Notes under the pieces: generated by a model
Seen by the model: the letters and a program-made list of their open reading frames with translations, nothing else
The model's database searches: none
Told to the model about the DNA's origin: nothing
Program-made: the position numbers and the translations under genes
In this document: one piece after another, positions 1-7,903 of the stretch
Layout: each line of letters begins with the position of its first letter
Numbering within the stretch: position 1 is the stretch's first letter
NCBI RefSeq assembly: GCF_016862275.1
Contig: NZ_BOMQ01000008.1
Span: 248,001 to 312,000, forward strand
Reading direction: 5' to 3'
From: Actinoplanes nipponensis
Lineage (GTDB): Bacteria > Actinomycetota > Actinomycetes > Mycobacteriales > Micromonosporaceae
Length of the DNA: 64,000 bases

Positions 1-268
1 GTCCCGTGATCCACGCCGACCACCCTCCAACCTCCACCCGGTGGAGATACAACCCCGCCGATGGTGATGCGCCGGTCACCGGCGATGTCGACCCTGCGCC
101 TCAGGGATTCCACAGCCGAACCGTCGGAGTGCCCCTGCGATGGTCTCGAGGCGAACGGGCCAGGCCAGAGCGGCAGATACTCGCGGATCCCGCGCCCGCA
201 TGTCCACCCCGTTCGTTCCCGTGCACACCATCAGTGCGCTGTTCGCGCACACACCGAAGGGACAGCAA
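1..268. other. Upstream region without a supported gene
   Basis: Several frames are open here, but none has a credible start, codon pattern or recognisable protein. The stretch most likely holds the promoter and 5' leader of the lectin gene. I could not pick out a convincing -35/-10 pair. Confidence 0.5.
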
Positions 269-799
269 TTGAAGAAGTTCTTCACCGCGGCGTTCGCCAT
301 CGTGGCCGTCACCGCGGGCCTGATGTTCGCCGCCTCGCCGGCCCAGGCCGTCACCGCCTACGCCCACCTCACGAACGTCCACTCGGGCAAGTGCGTGGAC
401 AACCCGAACTACGCCACCGGCAACAACGTGGTCATGGACCAATGGACGTGCGTGTCGCAGACCAACGAGAACTGGCGCTTCGAGCGGGGTAGCAGCAACA
501 ACCTGCTGATCCGTAACCAGGCCAGCGGCAAGTGCCTGACCGTGCTCGGTGGATCCACCGCCAGCGGCGCGCGCGTCGTCCAGTACACCTGCACGACGGT
601 GAACAAGAACGGCCAGTGGTCGACGACCGACACCTTGGCCGGCGGCTACAGCATCATGAACGCGAACAGTGGCCTGTGCATCGCCATCGAGAGCGCGTCG
701 AGCGCCAACGGCGCCCGTCTGATCCAGCGGGCTTGCAACCATGCCGCGAGCGCGAGCGACCAGCGCTTCAATTACCCGTACAACCCGTACTCCGCCTGA
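269..799 (+). CDS. Secreted ricin-type beta-trefoil lectin domain protein
   Basis: This encodes a 176-aa secreted carbohydrate-binding protein. I chose the TTG at 269 because GAAGGGA (256-262) sits six bases upstream, and because this start puts a clean signal peptide (KK, then a hydrophobic run, then SPAQA) at the N-terminus. An in-frame ATG at 200 would place 23 extra residues ahead of the signal. The mature part is a single beta-trefoil with three Cys-containing QxW-like repeats (QWTC, QYTC, QRAC), typical of RICIN lectins that bind galactose, xylan or similar glycans. It has no catalytic domain, so it is a free-standing lectin. A strong hairpin follows the stop codon. The fold is clear; the ligand is unknown. 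Confidence 0.85.
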   Translation: MKKFFTAAFAIVAVTAGLMFAASPAQAVTAYAHLTNVHSGKCVDNPNYATGNNVVMDQWTCVSQTNENWRFERGSSNNLLIRNQASGKCLTVLGGSTASGARVVQYTCTTVNKNGQWSTTDTLAGGYSIMNANSGLCIAIESASSANGARLIQRACNHAASASDQRFNYPYNPYSA

Positions 800-813
800 C
801 AGCGATGGACGGT

Positions 814-839
814 GAGCCGGCGCCTCCGGGCGCCGGCTC
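814..839. terminator. Bidirectional hairpin terminator between convergent genes
   Basis: A perfect 11-bp inverted repeat (GAGCCGGCGCC / GGCGCCGGCTC) with a TCCG loop lies between the lectin stop (799) and the LysE stop (858, minus strand). No U-tract follows, as is usual in high-GC actinomycetes. Confidence 0.7.
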
Positions 840-855
840 CCGAGCACCTGCCGGC

Positions 856-1533
856 CTACCGGCTCAGGACGAGCCGGACCGCGAGCACGATCATGATCAA
901 CCCGGTCACCCGCTCGATGACCACCAGCACCGAAGGCCGTGTCAGCCAGGTGTGCAGGCGATCGATCAGCAGGATGTAGCTGGCCCACCAGAGCACCGCC
1001 AGGCCGATGAACGTCGCCGCCAGCACCGCTGTCCGCGCCGCCGCGCCCTCGCCCGAGGTGACGAACTGCGGGACGAACGAGACATAGAAGATGACGACCT
1101 TGACGTTCAGCAGCTGGCTGGCGATGCCCATGGTGAACGAGCGCCGGGCCGTGTGCTCCTCCTCGACCGGGGGGTTCTGGGTGGGCGTGCCGTCGCCGGA
1201 ACCTCCGCCCACGGTGACCGGTTGTGCGGCCGGCACCGTCCTGCGTGGCCGGGCGGCCCAGAGGATGGTGCCGCCGAGGTAGAGCAGGTACAGCGCCCCG
1301 GCGATCCGCAGGACGGTGTAGACCCGCGGTGAGGAGATCAGCAAGGCGGACAGCCCGGCCGTGGCCAGCGAGGCGTGCAGCAGAGCGGCGACCGTGAGAC
1401 CGCCCAGGACCGCGAAGCCGGCCCGTCGCCCGTGCCGCACGGTCTGCCTCGTCACCAGGGCGAAATCCACTCCCGGCACGAGGATGATCACGATGCTGGC
1501 GGTGAGGAAACCGAGCACCTCGATGTCAGACAT
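856..1533 (-). CDS. LysE/RhtB-family amino-acid exporter
   Basis: This encodes a 225-aa multi-pass inner-membrane protein of the LysE/RhtB family, which exports amino acids and amino-acid-like metabolites by proton antiport. The N-terminus shows the family's pattern (hydrophobic helix, then VPGVDFALVTRQT, close to the PGPD..v....-type motif). About six hydrophobic segments surround a polar loop rich in Pro, Gly and Glu. The ATG at 1533 has GAGGAGG upstream and overlaps the preceding stop by 8 bases, so it is translationally coupled. It is the last gene of the lysine-hydroxylase/cupin operon. An exporter for the operon's hydrazine-type or N-hydroxy amino-acid product, or for protection from it, is a reasonable inference. 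Confidence 0.85.
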   Translation of the reverse strand: MSDIEVLGFLTASIVIILVPGVDFALVTRQTVRHGRRAGFAVLGGLTVAALLHASLATAGLSALLISSPRVYTVLRIAGALYLLYLGGTILWAARPRRTVPAAQPVTVGGGSGDGTPTQNPPVEEEHTARRSFTMGIASQLLNVKVVIFYVSFVPQFVTSGEGAAARTAVLAATFIGLAVLWWASYILLIDRLHTWLTRPSVLVVIERVTGLIMIVLAVRLVLSR

Positions 1534-1855
1534 CCCGTACGGCCTCCTCGATGACGGAGATCCCGCTGTCCCGGTGGGGGCCGTGCCGGACCCATTCCTC
1601 CCGGAGCCGGATCCGTCCGTCCGGCAGCCGCTCGGGACGGGACACGCACTCGCCGACCACCACGGAGCCGTCGGCGAGCACCTCATGGTAGGCGAAGCGG
1701 ATCACTCCGTCGGGGTCGCAGATGCCCGCGAGCGCGCCGCGCCGGACGGCGCCGCCGGTGATCTCGCCCCAGACCAGGTTGCCGTGCTGACGGTAGTGCC
1801 CGGTGAGGGCGTCGCCGGGGGAGACGAAGGTCTTGCCGTCGTAGTTGAAGGGCAT
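1526..1855 (-). CDS. Small conserved protein of the family often labelled N-acetylglutamate synthase
   Basis: This 109-aa soluble protein resembles a short family found in Bacillus and actinomycetes. It shares a pattern of F..DG..F, LVWGEITGG, RG.L.G, YH and a C-terminal RLREEWV...SGISVIEE. Databases commonly call these N-acetylglutamate synthase, but they show no GNAT fold that I can see, and the function is not established. The repeated short beta-strands suggest a small barrel. I chose the ATG at 1855, which lies just downstream of the hydroxylase stop (1861). The end overlaps the exporter start by 8 bases. Its fixed place between the hydroxylase and the exporter suggests a role in handling or binding the pathway product. 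Confidence 0.7.
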   Translation of the reverse strand: MPFNYDGKTFVSPGDALTGHYRQHGNLVWGEITGGAVRRGALAGICDPDGVIRFAYHEVLADGSVVVGECVSRPERLPDGRIRLREEWVRHGPHRDSGISVIEEAVRDV

Positions 1856-1860
1856 CGCGA

Positions 1861-3120
1861 TCACGCCCACTGGGTGCTCAGGAAGTCGTCGCGCACGGCG
1901 CAGACGGCCCGGCCGGCGATCGCGTTCAACACCATGGCGCTGCGTACCGGCAGGATGCTCAGGTTCGAGTCGACCAGGCCCTGCACGTATCGGCCCCGGT
2001 TCAGCACGAAGATCTTGTGGTCGTCGGCGTGCTTCCACCGGATCGAGTAGTCCGGCTCGATGACCAGGTCGCCGCGCTCGTCGAAGTCGACCAGCGCGGA
2101 CAGTTCGTCGTCGAAGGGCAGCGGCGCCTGCCGCCGTCCGGCCGCGACCACCACGTACGCGGCCCGGTGGTGCTCCGTGCCGCTACCGGCCGTGAGGCAC
2201 TCCAGCTCGACCTCGGCGCCCAGCTGACGGGCGCCGGTCACGGTGCGACTCGGCATGATGGTCACCGGGAAGCGGCCGGTGCGCAGCCGTTCCTCGTAGT
2301 TGTGCTGGTAGACGCCCCGCAACGTGCCGGGCGAGATGCCGTCGCTGGTGAGGATCTGACCGGAGACCAGGCGTTCGCGGACCTCCCGGGACAGGTTGAG
2401 GAAGGCCTGCTGGTAGGCGGGCCGGTAGAGGTCGTTGGCCGACGGAGAGTCCTCCAGCGGCGCGAACCACGACCGCCGGCCGATCCAGCGGATGTCGCGG
2501 AAGCCGCGGCCGAGCAGGGCCGCGACGCACTCGGCGCTGGTCTGCCCGCTGCCGATGACGATCCACGGCAGGTCGGGCTCGTCGGGCACGGCGGCGAGGC
2601 GCTGGTGCAGGTGGTCGGCGACGACGACGGCCCGGGGGTCGAGGGCGCCGAGGAAGTCCGGCCGGTACGGCACCGTGCCGGTGCCGATGACCAGGTGCTG
2701 GGAGCGGGCGACGACCTCGCCACCGCTGCGGCTGACCAGGACGCCGTCGAAGTCGACCCGGTCCACCGGCGTGCCGTAGGTGATGTTCGGCAGCTGTCCC
2801 GCCGCCCACGACAGGTACTGGTGGTATTCGATGCGGGGGATGGTGTCGAAGCCGGCGCCCAGCAGGGCGTAGACCCGCCCCGTGGTGACCAGGTAGTTGA
2901 GGAAGGACAGGGGATGGGTCGGGTCGTAGAGGGACACCAGGTCCTTGACCCAGCCGGTTTGCATCCGTACGCCGCTGTGCAGCATCCCGTCGTGCCAGCC
3001 GGGTCGGTCGTTCGCCTCGAACAGGGCGATCTCGTGTGGTGCGAGCACGTCGTACATCGCCGCGAGGCTCAGGTTCGCCGGGCCCGCGCCGATGCCCACC
3101 GTGTGATAGGTCGTCGTCAT
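1861..3120 (-). CDS. L-lysine N6-monooxygenase (SidA/IucD/PvdA family)
   Basis: This 419-aa flavoprotein monooxygenase hydroxylates the side-chain amine of lysine (or ornithine) using FAD, NADPH and O2. Visible features are the FAD-binding GIGAGPANLSLAA motif near residues 9-21, the family's GWHDGMLHSGVRMQTGWVKD block with LVSLYDPTHPLSFLNYL, a second Rossmann motif GSGQTSAECVAALL near 190-204 for NADPH, and the C-terminal LVDSNLSILPVRSA segment. Length is normal for the family. In siderophore clusters such enzymes sit next to NRPS or IucA/C genes, and none is present here. The neighbours are instead a cupin, a MetRS-like protein and an FAD amine oxidase, so N6-hydroxylysine probably feeds N-N bond formation. 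Lysine rather than ornithine is inferred from this context. Confidence 0.9.
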   Translation of the reverse strand: MTTTYHTVGIGAGPANLSLAAMYDVLAPHEIALFEANDRPGWHDGMLHSGVRMQTGWVKDLVSLYDPTHPLSFLNYLVTTGRVYALLGAGFDTIPRIEYHQYLSWAAGQLPNITYGTPVDRVDFDGVLVSRSGGEVVARSQHLVIGTGTVPYRPDFLGALDPRAVVVADHLHQRLAAVPDEPDLPWIVIGSGQTSAECVAALLGRGFRDIRWIGRRSWFAPLEDSPSANDLYRPAYQQAFLNLSREVRERLVSGQILTSDGISPGTLRGVYQHNYEERLRTGRFPVTIMPSRTVTGARQLGAEVELECLTAGSGTEHHRAAYVVVAAGRRQAPLPFDDELSALVDFDERGDLVIEPDYSIRWKHADDHKIFVLNRGRYVQGLVDSNLSILPVRSAMVLNAIAGRAVCAVRDDFLSTQWA

Positions 3121-3134
3121 CAGTCTGCCTCCGT

Positions 3135-4193
3135 CTAGGGCGTGGTCGGGACGTCAGGGGCCCGGGAGCCGGTCGGCCGTCGTGGCGCGGGCCGGTCCAG
3201 CAAGGTGCTCGCCGCGAGCCGGCTCGCGGCCAGGGCGGTTTTGGCGGCGCCCCCGCTGCCGCCGGTGAACGTGTGCACGGAGCCGGCGACGGCCCGCAGG
3301 GCCAGGCCGGCGGGCTCGCTGTAGCAGTCGGCGGCGCTGACCGGGGGTCCGATCGGCCGCGGGTCCAGGCCCGGCAGTCGCAGCGTGGCCACCGTCGCGA
3401 CCCGCTCGGCCAGTGCGGCGTCGGCTTCCGGGGCCGCCGGGTCCGGGTCCCACCGGCCGCTGGGCAGGCCGAGCAGCATCCGCCCCGGGCCGGCCGGCCG
3501 GCCGTAGAGCCCGCTGGTCTCGTCCACCATGGACGGCAGGTCGTCCCGGGTCACGGCGTGGTAGGCGTACTGGATGTGCTTGGTCCGCAGGTCGGTGGCG
3601 AACCCGGCGGCCCGCAGCAGCGCGGGTGTCCACGCGCCGGCGGCCACCACCACCCGGTCGCCGGTGAGCCGCCTGCCGTCACGCAGGACGACCGCGCCGT
3701 CGTCGAGCCGCGCCATCGGCGCCGCCTCCGTGCGAGCCAGTCCCCGCAGGACGGCGAGGCGCAGAAGGTCCGGGGAGATGTAGCCGGCCCGCGGCTCCCA
3801 GATGCCGACCGCCGACGCCGGGCCGTCGAAGCCGAACCGCCGTCGCAGCTCCGGACCGGTGAGCACGTCCGCGCCGCCGATCTCGAGACCGCCGCCCGGG
3901 CCGGCGGCGAGGACATAGAGCGATCCGGTACGGTGCCAGCCCGCGCTCGCCGCCAGGGCCGGATCGCTCAGCAGCTCGGTGAGGCTCGCGGTGGCCAGCG
4001 CGCGGGCGGCCGGCTCCGGCTCGAAGGCCCGTACCAGTCCGCCTGAGGCGGCCGTCGCGTCGGCGGGCCCGACCGGGGCGCCCCGGCACCCGGCGCCGAT
4101 CAGGACCGCTTCGGCGCCGGCGTCCTGCAGGCGCCGGGCCAGGAGCACGCCGGCCAGGCCGGCGCCGACGACGAGCACGCGTGGCTCAGTCAT
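3135..4193 (-). CDS. FAD-dependent amine oxidoreductase (DAO family)
   Basis: This 352-aa flavoenzyme is of the D-amino-acid oxidase/glycine-oxidase/saccharopine-oxidase type. It begins with an FAD Rossmann motif (VVGAGLAGVLLARRLQDAGAEAVLIGAG, residues about 7-34) and has a later TFTGGSGGAAKTALAAS segment typical of the DAO C-terminus. The ATG at 4193 is preferred to the GTG at 4199. It overlaps the upstream stop by 8 bases, the same spacing as elsewhere in the operon, and GGCGGG lies upstream. In the known hydrazine-forming pathway an enzyme of this class (Spb39) oxidises the N-N-linked lysine conjugate, releasing hydrazinoacetate and an aldehyde. The same step is the most likely job here. 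Confidence 0.85.
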   Translation of the reverse strand: MTEPRVLVVGAGLAGVLLARRLQDAGAEAVLIGAGCRGAPVGPADATAASGGLVRAFEPEPAARALATASLTELLSDPALAASAGWHRTGSLYVLAAGPGGGLEIGGADVLTGPELRRRFGFDGPASAVGIWEPRAGYISPDLLRLAVLRGLARTEAAPMARLDDGAVVLRDGRRLTGDRVVVAAGAWTPALLRAAGFATDLRTKHIQYAYHAVTRDDLPSMVDETSGLYGRPAGPGRMLLGLPSGRWDPDPAAPEADAALAERVATVATLRLPGLDPRPIGPPVSAADCYSEPAGLALRAVAGSVHTFTGGSGGAAKTALAASRLAASTLLDRPAPRRPTGSRAPDVPTTP

Positions 4194-5562
4194 CAGCACC
4201 CGCCGGGATCGTGCCGCCGATGAGGCCGAGCAGCCGGGCCGACCGTTCGGGCCGGCTGCTCGCCGCGGCGAGCGCGGCGCGGACCGCCGTGGCCGGGTCG
4301 AAGGCCTCCAGCCGCAACGCCCGCTCTCCCCGGGTCACCTCGATATCGGCCAGCTCCCCGTCGAGCACCGGGCCGGCGCCGCCGAGCGCCGCGGCGTGAA
4401 GCGCCCGGAAAGCCTCGTACGCCTCGGGCCGGAAGTCGGATTCGTAGCTGTCCGGCCGGTCCCAGCTGACGAAGGCCCGAACCACGGCCGGATCCTCGGC
4501 GGCCAGGAACTCGTGCGCCCAGATGGCGTGGCCACGGCTGGTGGAGAACTTCGCCCCGGTGAGCCGGTAGAACTCGTTGACCACGAGCCCGGTCGGCCGG
4601 TCCCGCAGCCCGGCCGCCAGGTGCAGGGCCGGGATCATCACGGCGTAGTAGAACGCGTTGTCGAGCCCGAGGAAGATCCATTGCTCGTCGATGTCCTGCC
4701 CGGCGTCCAGGTACCCGGCCAGCGTGTTCGCGTGCGGTCGCAGGTGCCGGCCCGGCAGGATCAGGTTGGCCAGGGCCATCTCGGCCCACACGTCCACCCG
4801 CAGACCGTCGCCCCATGCGATGCCCCAGTCGGTCGGGTAGGCCAGCGGCACCTCCGGCAGCCCGCTGTCGAGATAGGACGCGACGAGTCGGCGCAGCCGA
4901 GGCGGCAGCACCGCCTGCGCCCAGAACTCGCACAGCTGCTCCCGGTGCTCCTCCAGCCGGAGCACCGGCACGGTGTGGGTGACCGGTTCCGGGCCGGCCG
5001 AGCAGCAGGTCGAGCGGGCATCGGCCAGGTCGGTGGCGGTGCGGAAGCCGCCACATCCCTCACAGGTGCCCCCGGCGGCTTCGGCGCCGCAGCTCGGGCA
5101 CGTGCCGGCGACCCACGCGTGGTGCAGAACCCGTCCGCAGCCGGAGCAGGCCGAGAGCGACACCGGGGCGACCTCGACGACCTTCGCCTCGACGAGTTCG
5201 GTGAGCAGCCCGGCGACGGCGTCGCGGTAGGCCGGGTCGGCGAGCGGGTCGGCCATGACGTCGTACCGGATGCGGGCCGCCCGCAACGCCTCGCGCACCA
5301 GCCCGCCGTAGTGCGCGGCGGTGTCCGCCGCCGTCTCGCCCCGCGCCTGCGCCTTGGTCACCACGTAGTTCTGGTGCGCGTCCAGGCCGCACTGGGTCAG
5401 GGTGCGACGGCCGCGGTCGCGCAGGGCCCGGGCCGCGATGTCACCGGCCACGTAGGGGCCCGCCAGATGTCCGAGGTGGAGGGCGCCGTTCGGGGTCGGC
5501 GGCGGCGTCACCAGGAGAACCACCCCGGAACCCGTGGCGCCGGCGTCGATGCGCTCAGGCAT
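4186..5562 (-). CDS. Methionyl-tRNA-synthetase-like protein, probable ATP-using half of a split hydrazine synthetase
   Basis: This 458-aa class-I aminoacyl-tRNA-synthetase-like protein has a HIGH-type HLGH motif at residues 29-32 after TPPPTPNG. It has several CxxC zinc knuckles (SACSGC, CPSC, CEGC, then a CC pair, residues about 139-187) and a KMSKS-like KFSTS at 338-342. These mark it as MetRS-derived. It ends soon after the catalytic core, so the anticodon-binding domain is short or missing, which argues against tRNA charging as a housekeeping MetRS. In hydrazine synthetases (Spb40 of the s56-p1 pathway) a MetRS-like domain is fused to a cupin and joins N6-hydroxylysine to an amino acid such as glycine. 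Here the cupin is a separate gene immediately upstream. An ATG at 5574 is an alternative start; 5562 gives the operon's recurrent 8-base overlap. Confidence 0.85.
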   Translation of the reverse strand: MPERIDAGATGSGVVLLVTPPPTPNGALHLGHLAGPYVAGDIAARALRDRGRRTLTQCGLDAHQNYVVTKAQARGETAADTAAHYGGLVREALRAARIRYDVMADPLADPAYRDAVAGLLTELVEAKVVEVAPVSLSACSGCGRVLHHAWVAGTCPSCGAEAAGGTCEGCGGFRTATDLADARSTCCSAGPEPVTHTVPVLRLEEHREQLCEFWAQAVLPPRLRRLVASYLDSGLPEVPLAYPTDWGIAWGDGLRVDVWAEMALANLILPGRHLRPHANTLAGYLDAGQDIDEQWIFLGLDNAFYYAVMIPALHLAAGLRDRPTGLVVNEFYRLTGAKFSTSRGHAIWAHEFLAAEDPAVVRAFVSWDRPDSYESDFRPEAYEAFRALHAAALGGAGPVLDGELADIEVTRGERALRLEAFDPATAVRAALAAASSRPERSARLLGLIGGTIPAGADD

Positions 5563-5908
5563 GGTCGCTCGCATCGGGACGAGGGAGCCAGTAGAGGCTC
5601 AGGATGGTCAGCGGCAGCTCGGGGGAGGGGTTGTGGATCACGTGGGACTGCTCCGGGTCCAGCAGGACGACCCCGCCGGTCGGCACCTCGACCTTGCCCT
5701 CGCGCGTCTCGTAGACCGCGGTGCCCCGGGTCACCATGGCGAGCTCGATCTCCGGGTGCACGTCCTCCGCGCTGCTGCCGCCGGGCGGGATGACACACCA
5801 CATCGCGTCGAACGGCAGCGGCCCGAGCTCCCCGTACTGCTTCCACCGGCCGATCTGGATGCCGTACTCGTCGGTGAGCTCCGCGGTGTCGCTGACGAAT
5901 TTGCGCAT
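5555..5908 (-). CDS. Stand-alone cupin, probable partner of the MetRS-like protein
   Basis: This 117-aa single-domain cupin is the first gene of the operon. Cupin motif 1 is visible as PPGGSSAEDVHPEIE followed by the turn MVTRG (His51 with Glu53/Glu55 as metal-ligand candidates). Motif 2 is PTGGVVLLDPEQSHVIHN (His89, possibly His92). A good ribosome site (AGGAGG) precedes the ATG at 5908. In characterised hydrazine synthetases the cupin is fused ahead of the MetRS-like domain and rearranges the ester-linked intermediate to form the N-N bond. Here the same order exists as two overlapping genes, so the proteins probably act as a complex. A generic metabolic cupin is the alternative, but the gene context makes that less likely. 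Confidence 0.85.
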   Translation of the reverse strand: MRKFVSDTAELTDEYGIQIGRWKQYGELGPLPFDAMWCVIPPGGSSAEDVHPEIELAMVTRGTAVYETREGKVEVPTGGVVLLDPEQSHVIHNPSPELPLTILSLYWLPRPDASDHA

Positions 5909-5982
5909 GAGTCCTCCTGGGAACGGTGACCGGCCGCGAGCGCCGGCCGGTGGGGTGGGCGGTGACCGTGGGCACTGCCGTA

Positions 5983-6004
5983 ATCACTCTCGACGTACGG
6001 TGAT
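5983..6004. promoter_or_regulatory. Weak inverted repeat in the divergent promoter region
   Basis: ATCAC and GTGAT arms are separated by 12 bases in the 204-bp gap between the cupin gene (start 5908, minus) and the XRE/NB-ARC regulator (start 6113, plus). The position suits an operator for the neighbouring regulator, but five-base arms are weak evidence. Confidence 0.25.
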
Positions 6005-6112
6005 CCACCTAACAGGCACGCGACCGGCAACTGACCGGAACTCCCGGCGGTTTGTCCGGTTGACCCACGATCAGACGGCAGACCCGTACGAGCGCCCACC
6101 GGGGACGGAGCT

Positions 6113-7045
6113 GTGCATCGCTACGACGCCTGCCTGGCCGACGAGCTCGTCGCGGCCCGGCGCCGGGCCAACATCACCCAGGAGGAGCTGGCGTTCCGTA
6201 CCGGGTTGAGCGTGCGAAGCATCCGTAACCTCGAGTCGGCCCGGGTGGTCCGTCCCCGCCAGGCCACCGTCCGGCTGTTGCGCGAAGCGCTCGGCTTACC
6301 CGCCGAGCCGCCGACAACCGTCCGGACCCGACCAATGCAGCTTCCATTGGACGTTCCCGGCTTCGTCGGTCGAACGAGGCAGATCGCCCAGCTCGACCGG
6401 CTGGTGAAGGGCGATCCGCGCCTGCCGGCCACAGTGGTCGTCTGCACGCTCGCCGGGGCGCCGGGCATCGGGAAGACCACGTTGGCGCTGCACTGGGCGC
6501 ATCGGGCCGCCCGCCGGTTCGCCGACGGCGTTCTCCACGTCGACCTGGGCGGCAGCGGCCCCGGCGAGTCGGTGATGGCGCCGGGCGACGCGCTGGGCGG
6601 TCTCATCGAGTCGCTGCTCGGGCCGGGCGAGGCCATCCCCCGCGCGCTCGTGGCCCGGGCCGGGCTCTACCGGAGCCTGCTGGCCGGGCGTCGGATGCTC
6701 ATCGTGCTCGACGACGCGCGGGACGCCGACCATGTGCGGCCGTTGCTGCCCGGCGTCGCCGGGTCCGTGGTGGTGGTGACCAGTCGCGACCCGCTCGCCG
6801 GCCTCGTCGCCCGGGAGGTCGCCCATCCCATCGCGGTGGACCCGCTCACCCCGGGCGAGGGGCGCAGACTGCTCCGTGCCCGACTCGGCGAACGGCGCCT
6901 CGCCGCCGAGCCCGAACCGGTCCGCGAGCTCGTCGAGCACTGCGGCGGCGTGCCCCGATGCCTGGCGGCGGCCGCGGCCCAGGCCGTCCTCCAGCCCGGG
7001 CTACCCCTGTCCGAGGTCGTCCGGCGATTGCGGCAGACCGGCTGA
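6113..7045 (+). CDS. XRE-HTH / NB-ARC transcriptional regulator lacking a sensor domain
   Basis: This 310-aa cytoplasmic regulator has an N-terminal XRE-type helix-turn-helix (residues about 8-60; ITQEELAFRTGLSVRSIRNLE). A P-loop NTPase of the NB-ARC/STAND type follows (FVGRTRQIAQL, then Walker A GAPGIGKTTLAL near 117-128, Walker B RMLIVLDDA, sensor VVVVTSRDPLAG). The protein stops after the winged-helix part. Most actinomycete relatives (AfsR/SARP-like or XRE-STAND) continue into TPR repeats of several hundred residues, so this one is short. The GTG at 6113 follows GGGGACGGAG. It is divergent from the hydrazine-type operon and is the obvious candidate to control it. The last 45 bases overlap the end of the convergent PPOX gene. 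Confidence 0.8.
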   Translation: MHRYDACLADELVAARRRANITQEELAFRTGLSVRSIRNLESARVVRPRQATVRLLREALGLPAEPPTTVRTRPMQLPLDVPGFVGRTRQIAQLDRLVKGDPRLPATVVVCTLAGAPGIGKTTLALHWAHRAARRFADGVLHVDLGGSGPGESVMAPGDALGGLIESLLGPGEAIPRALVARAGLYRSLLAGRRMLIVLDDARDADHVRPLLPGVAGSVVVVTSRDPLAGLVAREVAHPIAVDPLTPGEGRRLLRARLGERRLAAEPEPVRELVEHCGGVPRCLAAAAAQAVLQPGLPLSEVVRRLRQTG

Positions 7046-7723
7046 CCCTCCGGAGCGGTCGACGCGGGTCCCGACCCGCGCGGCCACATGGGCAGGCGCC
7101 GGCACACCCGCCGGCAGGGCCGGATCGGCCACCGGCTGCTGCCAGCTGGACACCAGCGGCAGCTCGCCCGCCCAGAGCCCCAGCGCGGCGTCCGGCCCGG
7201 CGCCGTCGTCCGGCGGGCCCGACCGGGTCTTCACCGACGCCTCCGCGAGCGGAAGGGCCAACAGCACGGTGGCGGCCAGTTCCCGTCGGTCCGGCCGGCG
7301 GGCGTAGTCCCATTGGCCGGGCGAGACGTGCTCGGTCAGCAACCGGAGGCCGTGCAGCTTCTCCGCCGGCTCGGTCACCGGCCGCGGCACCCCGTAGATC
7401 ATCGCGCTCCGGTAGTTGACCCCGTGCTCGAAGACCGAACGCGCCAGCACCAGACCGTCGACGATCGTGATCGTCACGCAGGCCTCGGCGCCGGTGGTGA
7501 GACTCCGGCTCGCCACCGAACCGTGCACGTAGAGGTGGTCGGTGTCGAAGCCGTAGACGGTCGGCACCACCATCGGACAGCCGTCCACCAGCACGCCGAG
7601 ATGGCAGACCAGCCCGGCCCGAAGAACCTCGAAGAGCGCGCCGCGGTCGGTACGGCCCTTCTCCTTCATCCGGCGCAGCCTGGTCCGGGGTGTCGCGGAC
7701 AACGGCGTGCCGGCATCGGTCAT
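7001..7723 (-). CDS. Pyridoxamine 5'-phosphate oxidase-fold flavoprotein
   Basis: This 240-aa cytoplasmic protein has the split-barrel FMN-binding fold seen in PPOX and nitroimidazole-resistance-like proteins. Visible pieces are an N-terminal R-rich helix, GLVCHLGVLVDGCPMVVPTVY, YVHGSVASRSL (phosphate-binding region) and VCYRSAMIYG-like VNYRSAMIYGV. The C-terminal 100 residues include SVKTRSGPPDD, typical of the subfamily. The start at 7723 is backed by GAAGGAGA. Relatives reduce or bind F420, FMN or haem, so the substrate cannot be assigned. It runs convergently into the NB-ARC regulator, so membership in the neighbouring biosynthetic operon is not supported. Confidence 0.8.
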   Translation of the reverse strand: MTDAGTPLSATPRTRLRRMKEKGRTDRGALFEVLRAGLVCHLGVLVDGCPMVVPTVYGFDTDHLYVHGSVASRSLTTGAEACVTITIVDGLVLARSVFEHGVNYRSAMIYGVPRPVTEPAEKLHGLRLLTEHVSPGQWDYARRPDRRELAATVLLALPLAEASVKTRSGPPDDGAGPDAALGLWAGELPLVSSWQQPVADPALPAGVPAPAHVAARVGTRVDRSGGSAGLPQSPDDLGQG

Positions 7724-7903
7724 GGCTGGTTCTCCTTCGTTCGGAGCGAACCTTAGCGCTGGACCGGTTGACGTCCCGCTGCGGCCGCTGCATCTTGCCG
7801 GGCCGACAAACTGGCCGTCGCCGGAACCGCCTGGACCGATCGATGGGCAGCGCGCTGCCCCATGATCCGGACGCTCAGCCCGCCCGTCATCCAGGCCGGT
7901 CGA

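Noticed and set aside
1861..3120. Siderophore biosynthesis reading of the lysine N6-hydroxylase
   Set aside because: No NRPS, IucA/C-type synthetase, acyltransferase or ferri-siderophore transporter is in the operon. The cupin and MetRS-like genes fit N-N bond formation better.
4186..5562. Housekeeping methionyl-tRNA synthetase
   Set aside because: The protein is short after the catalytic core, has KFSTS in place of KMSKS, and sits in a biosynthetic operon behind a cupin.
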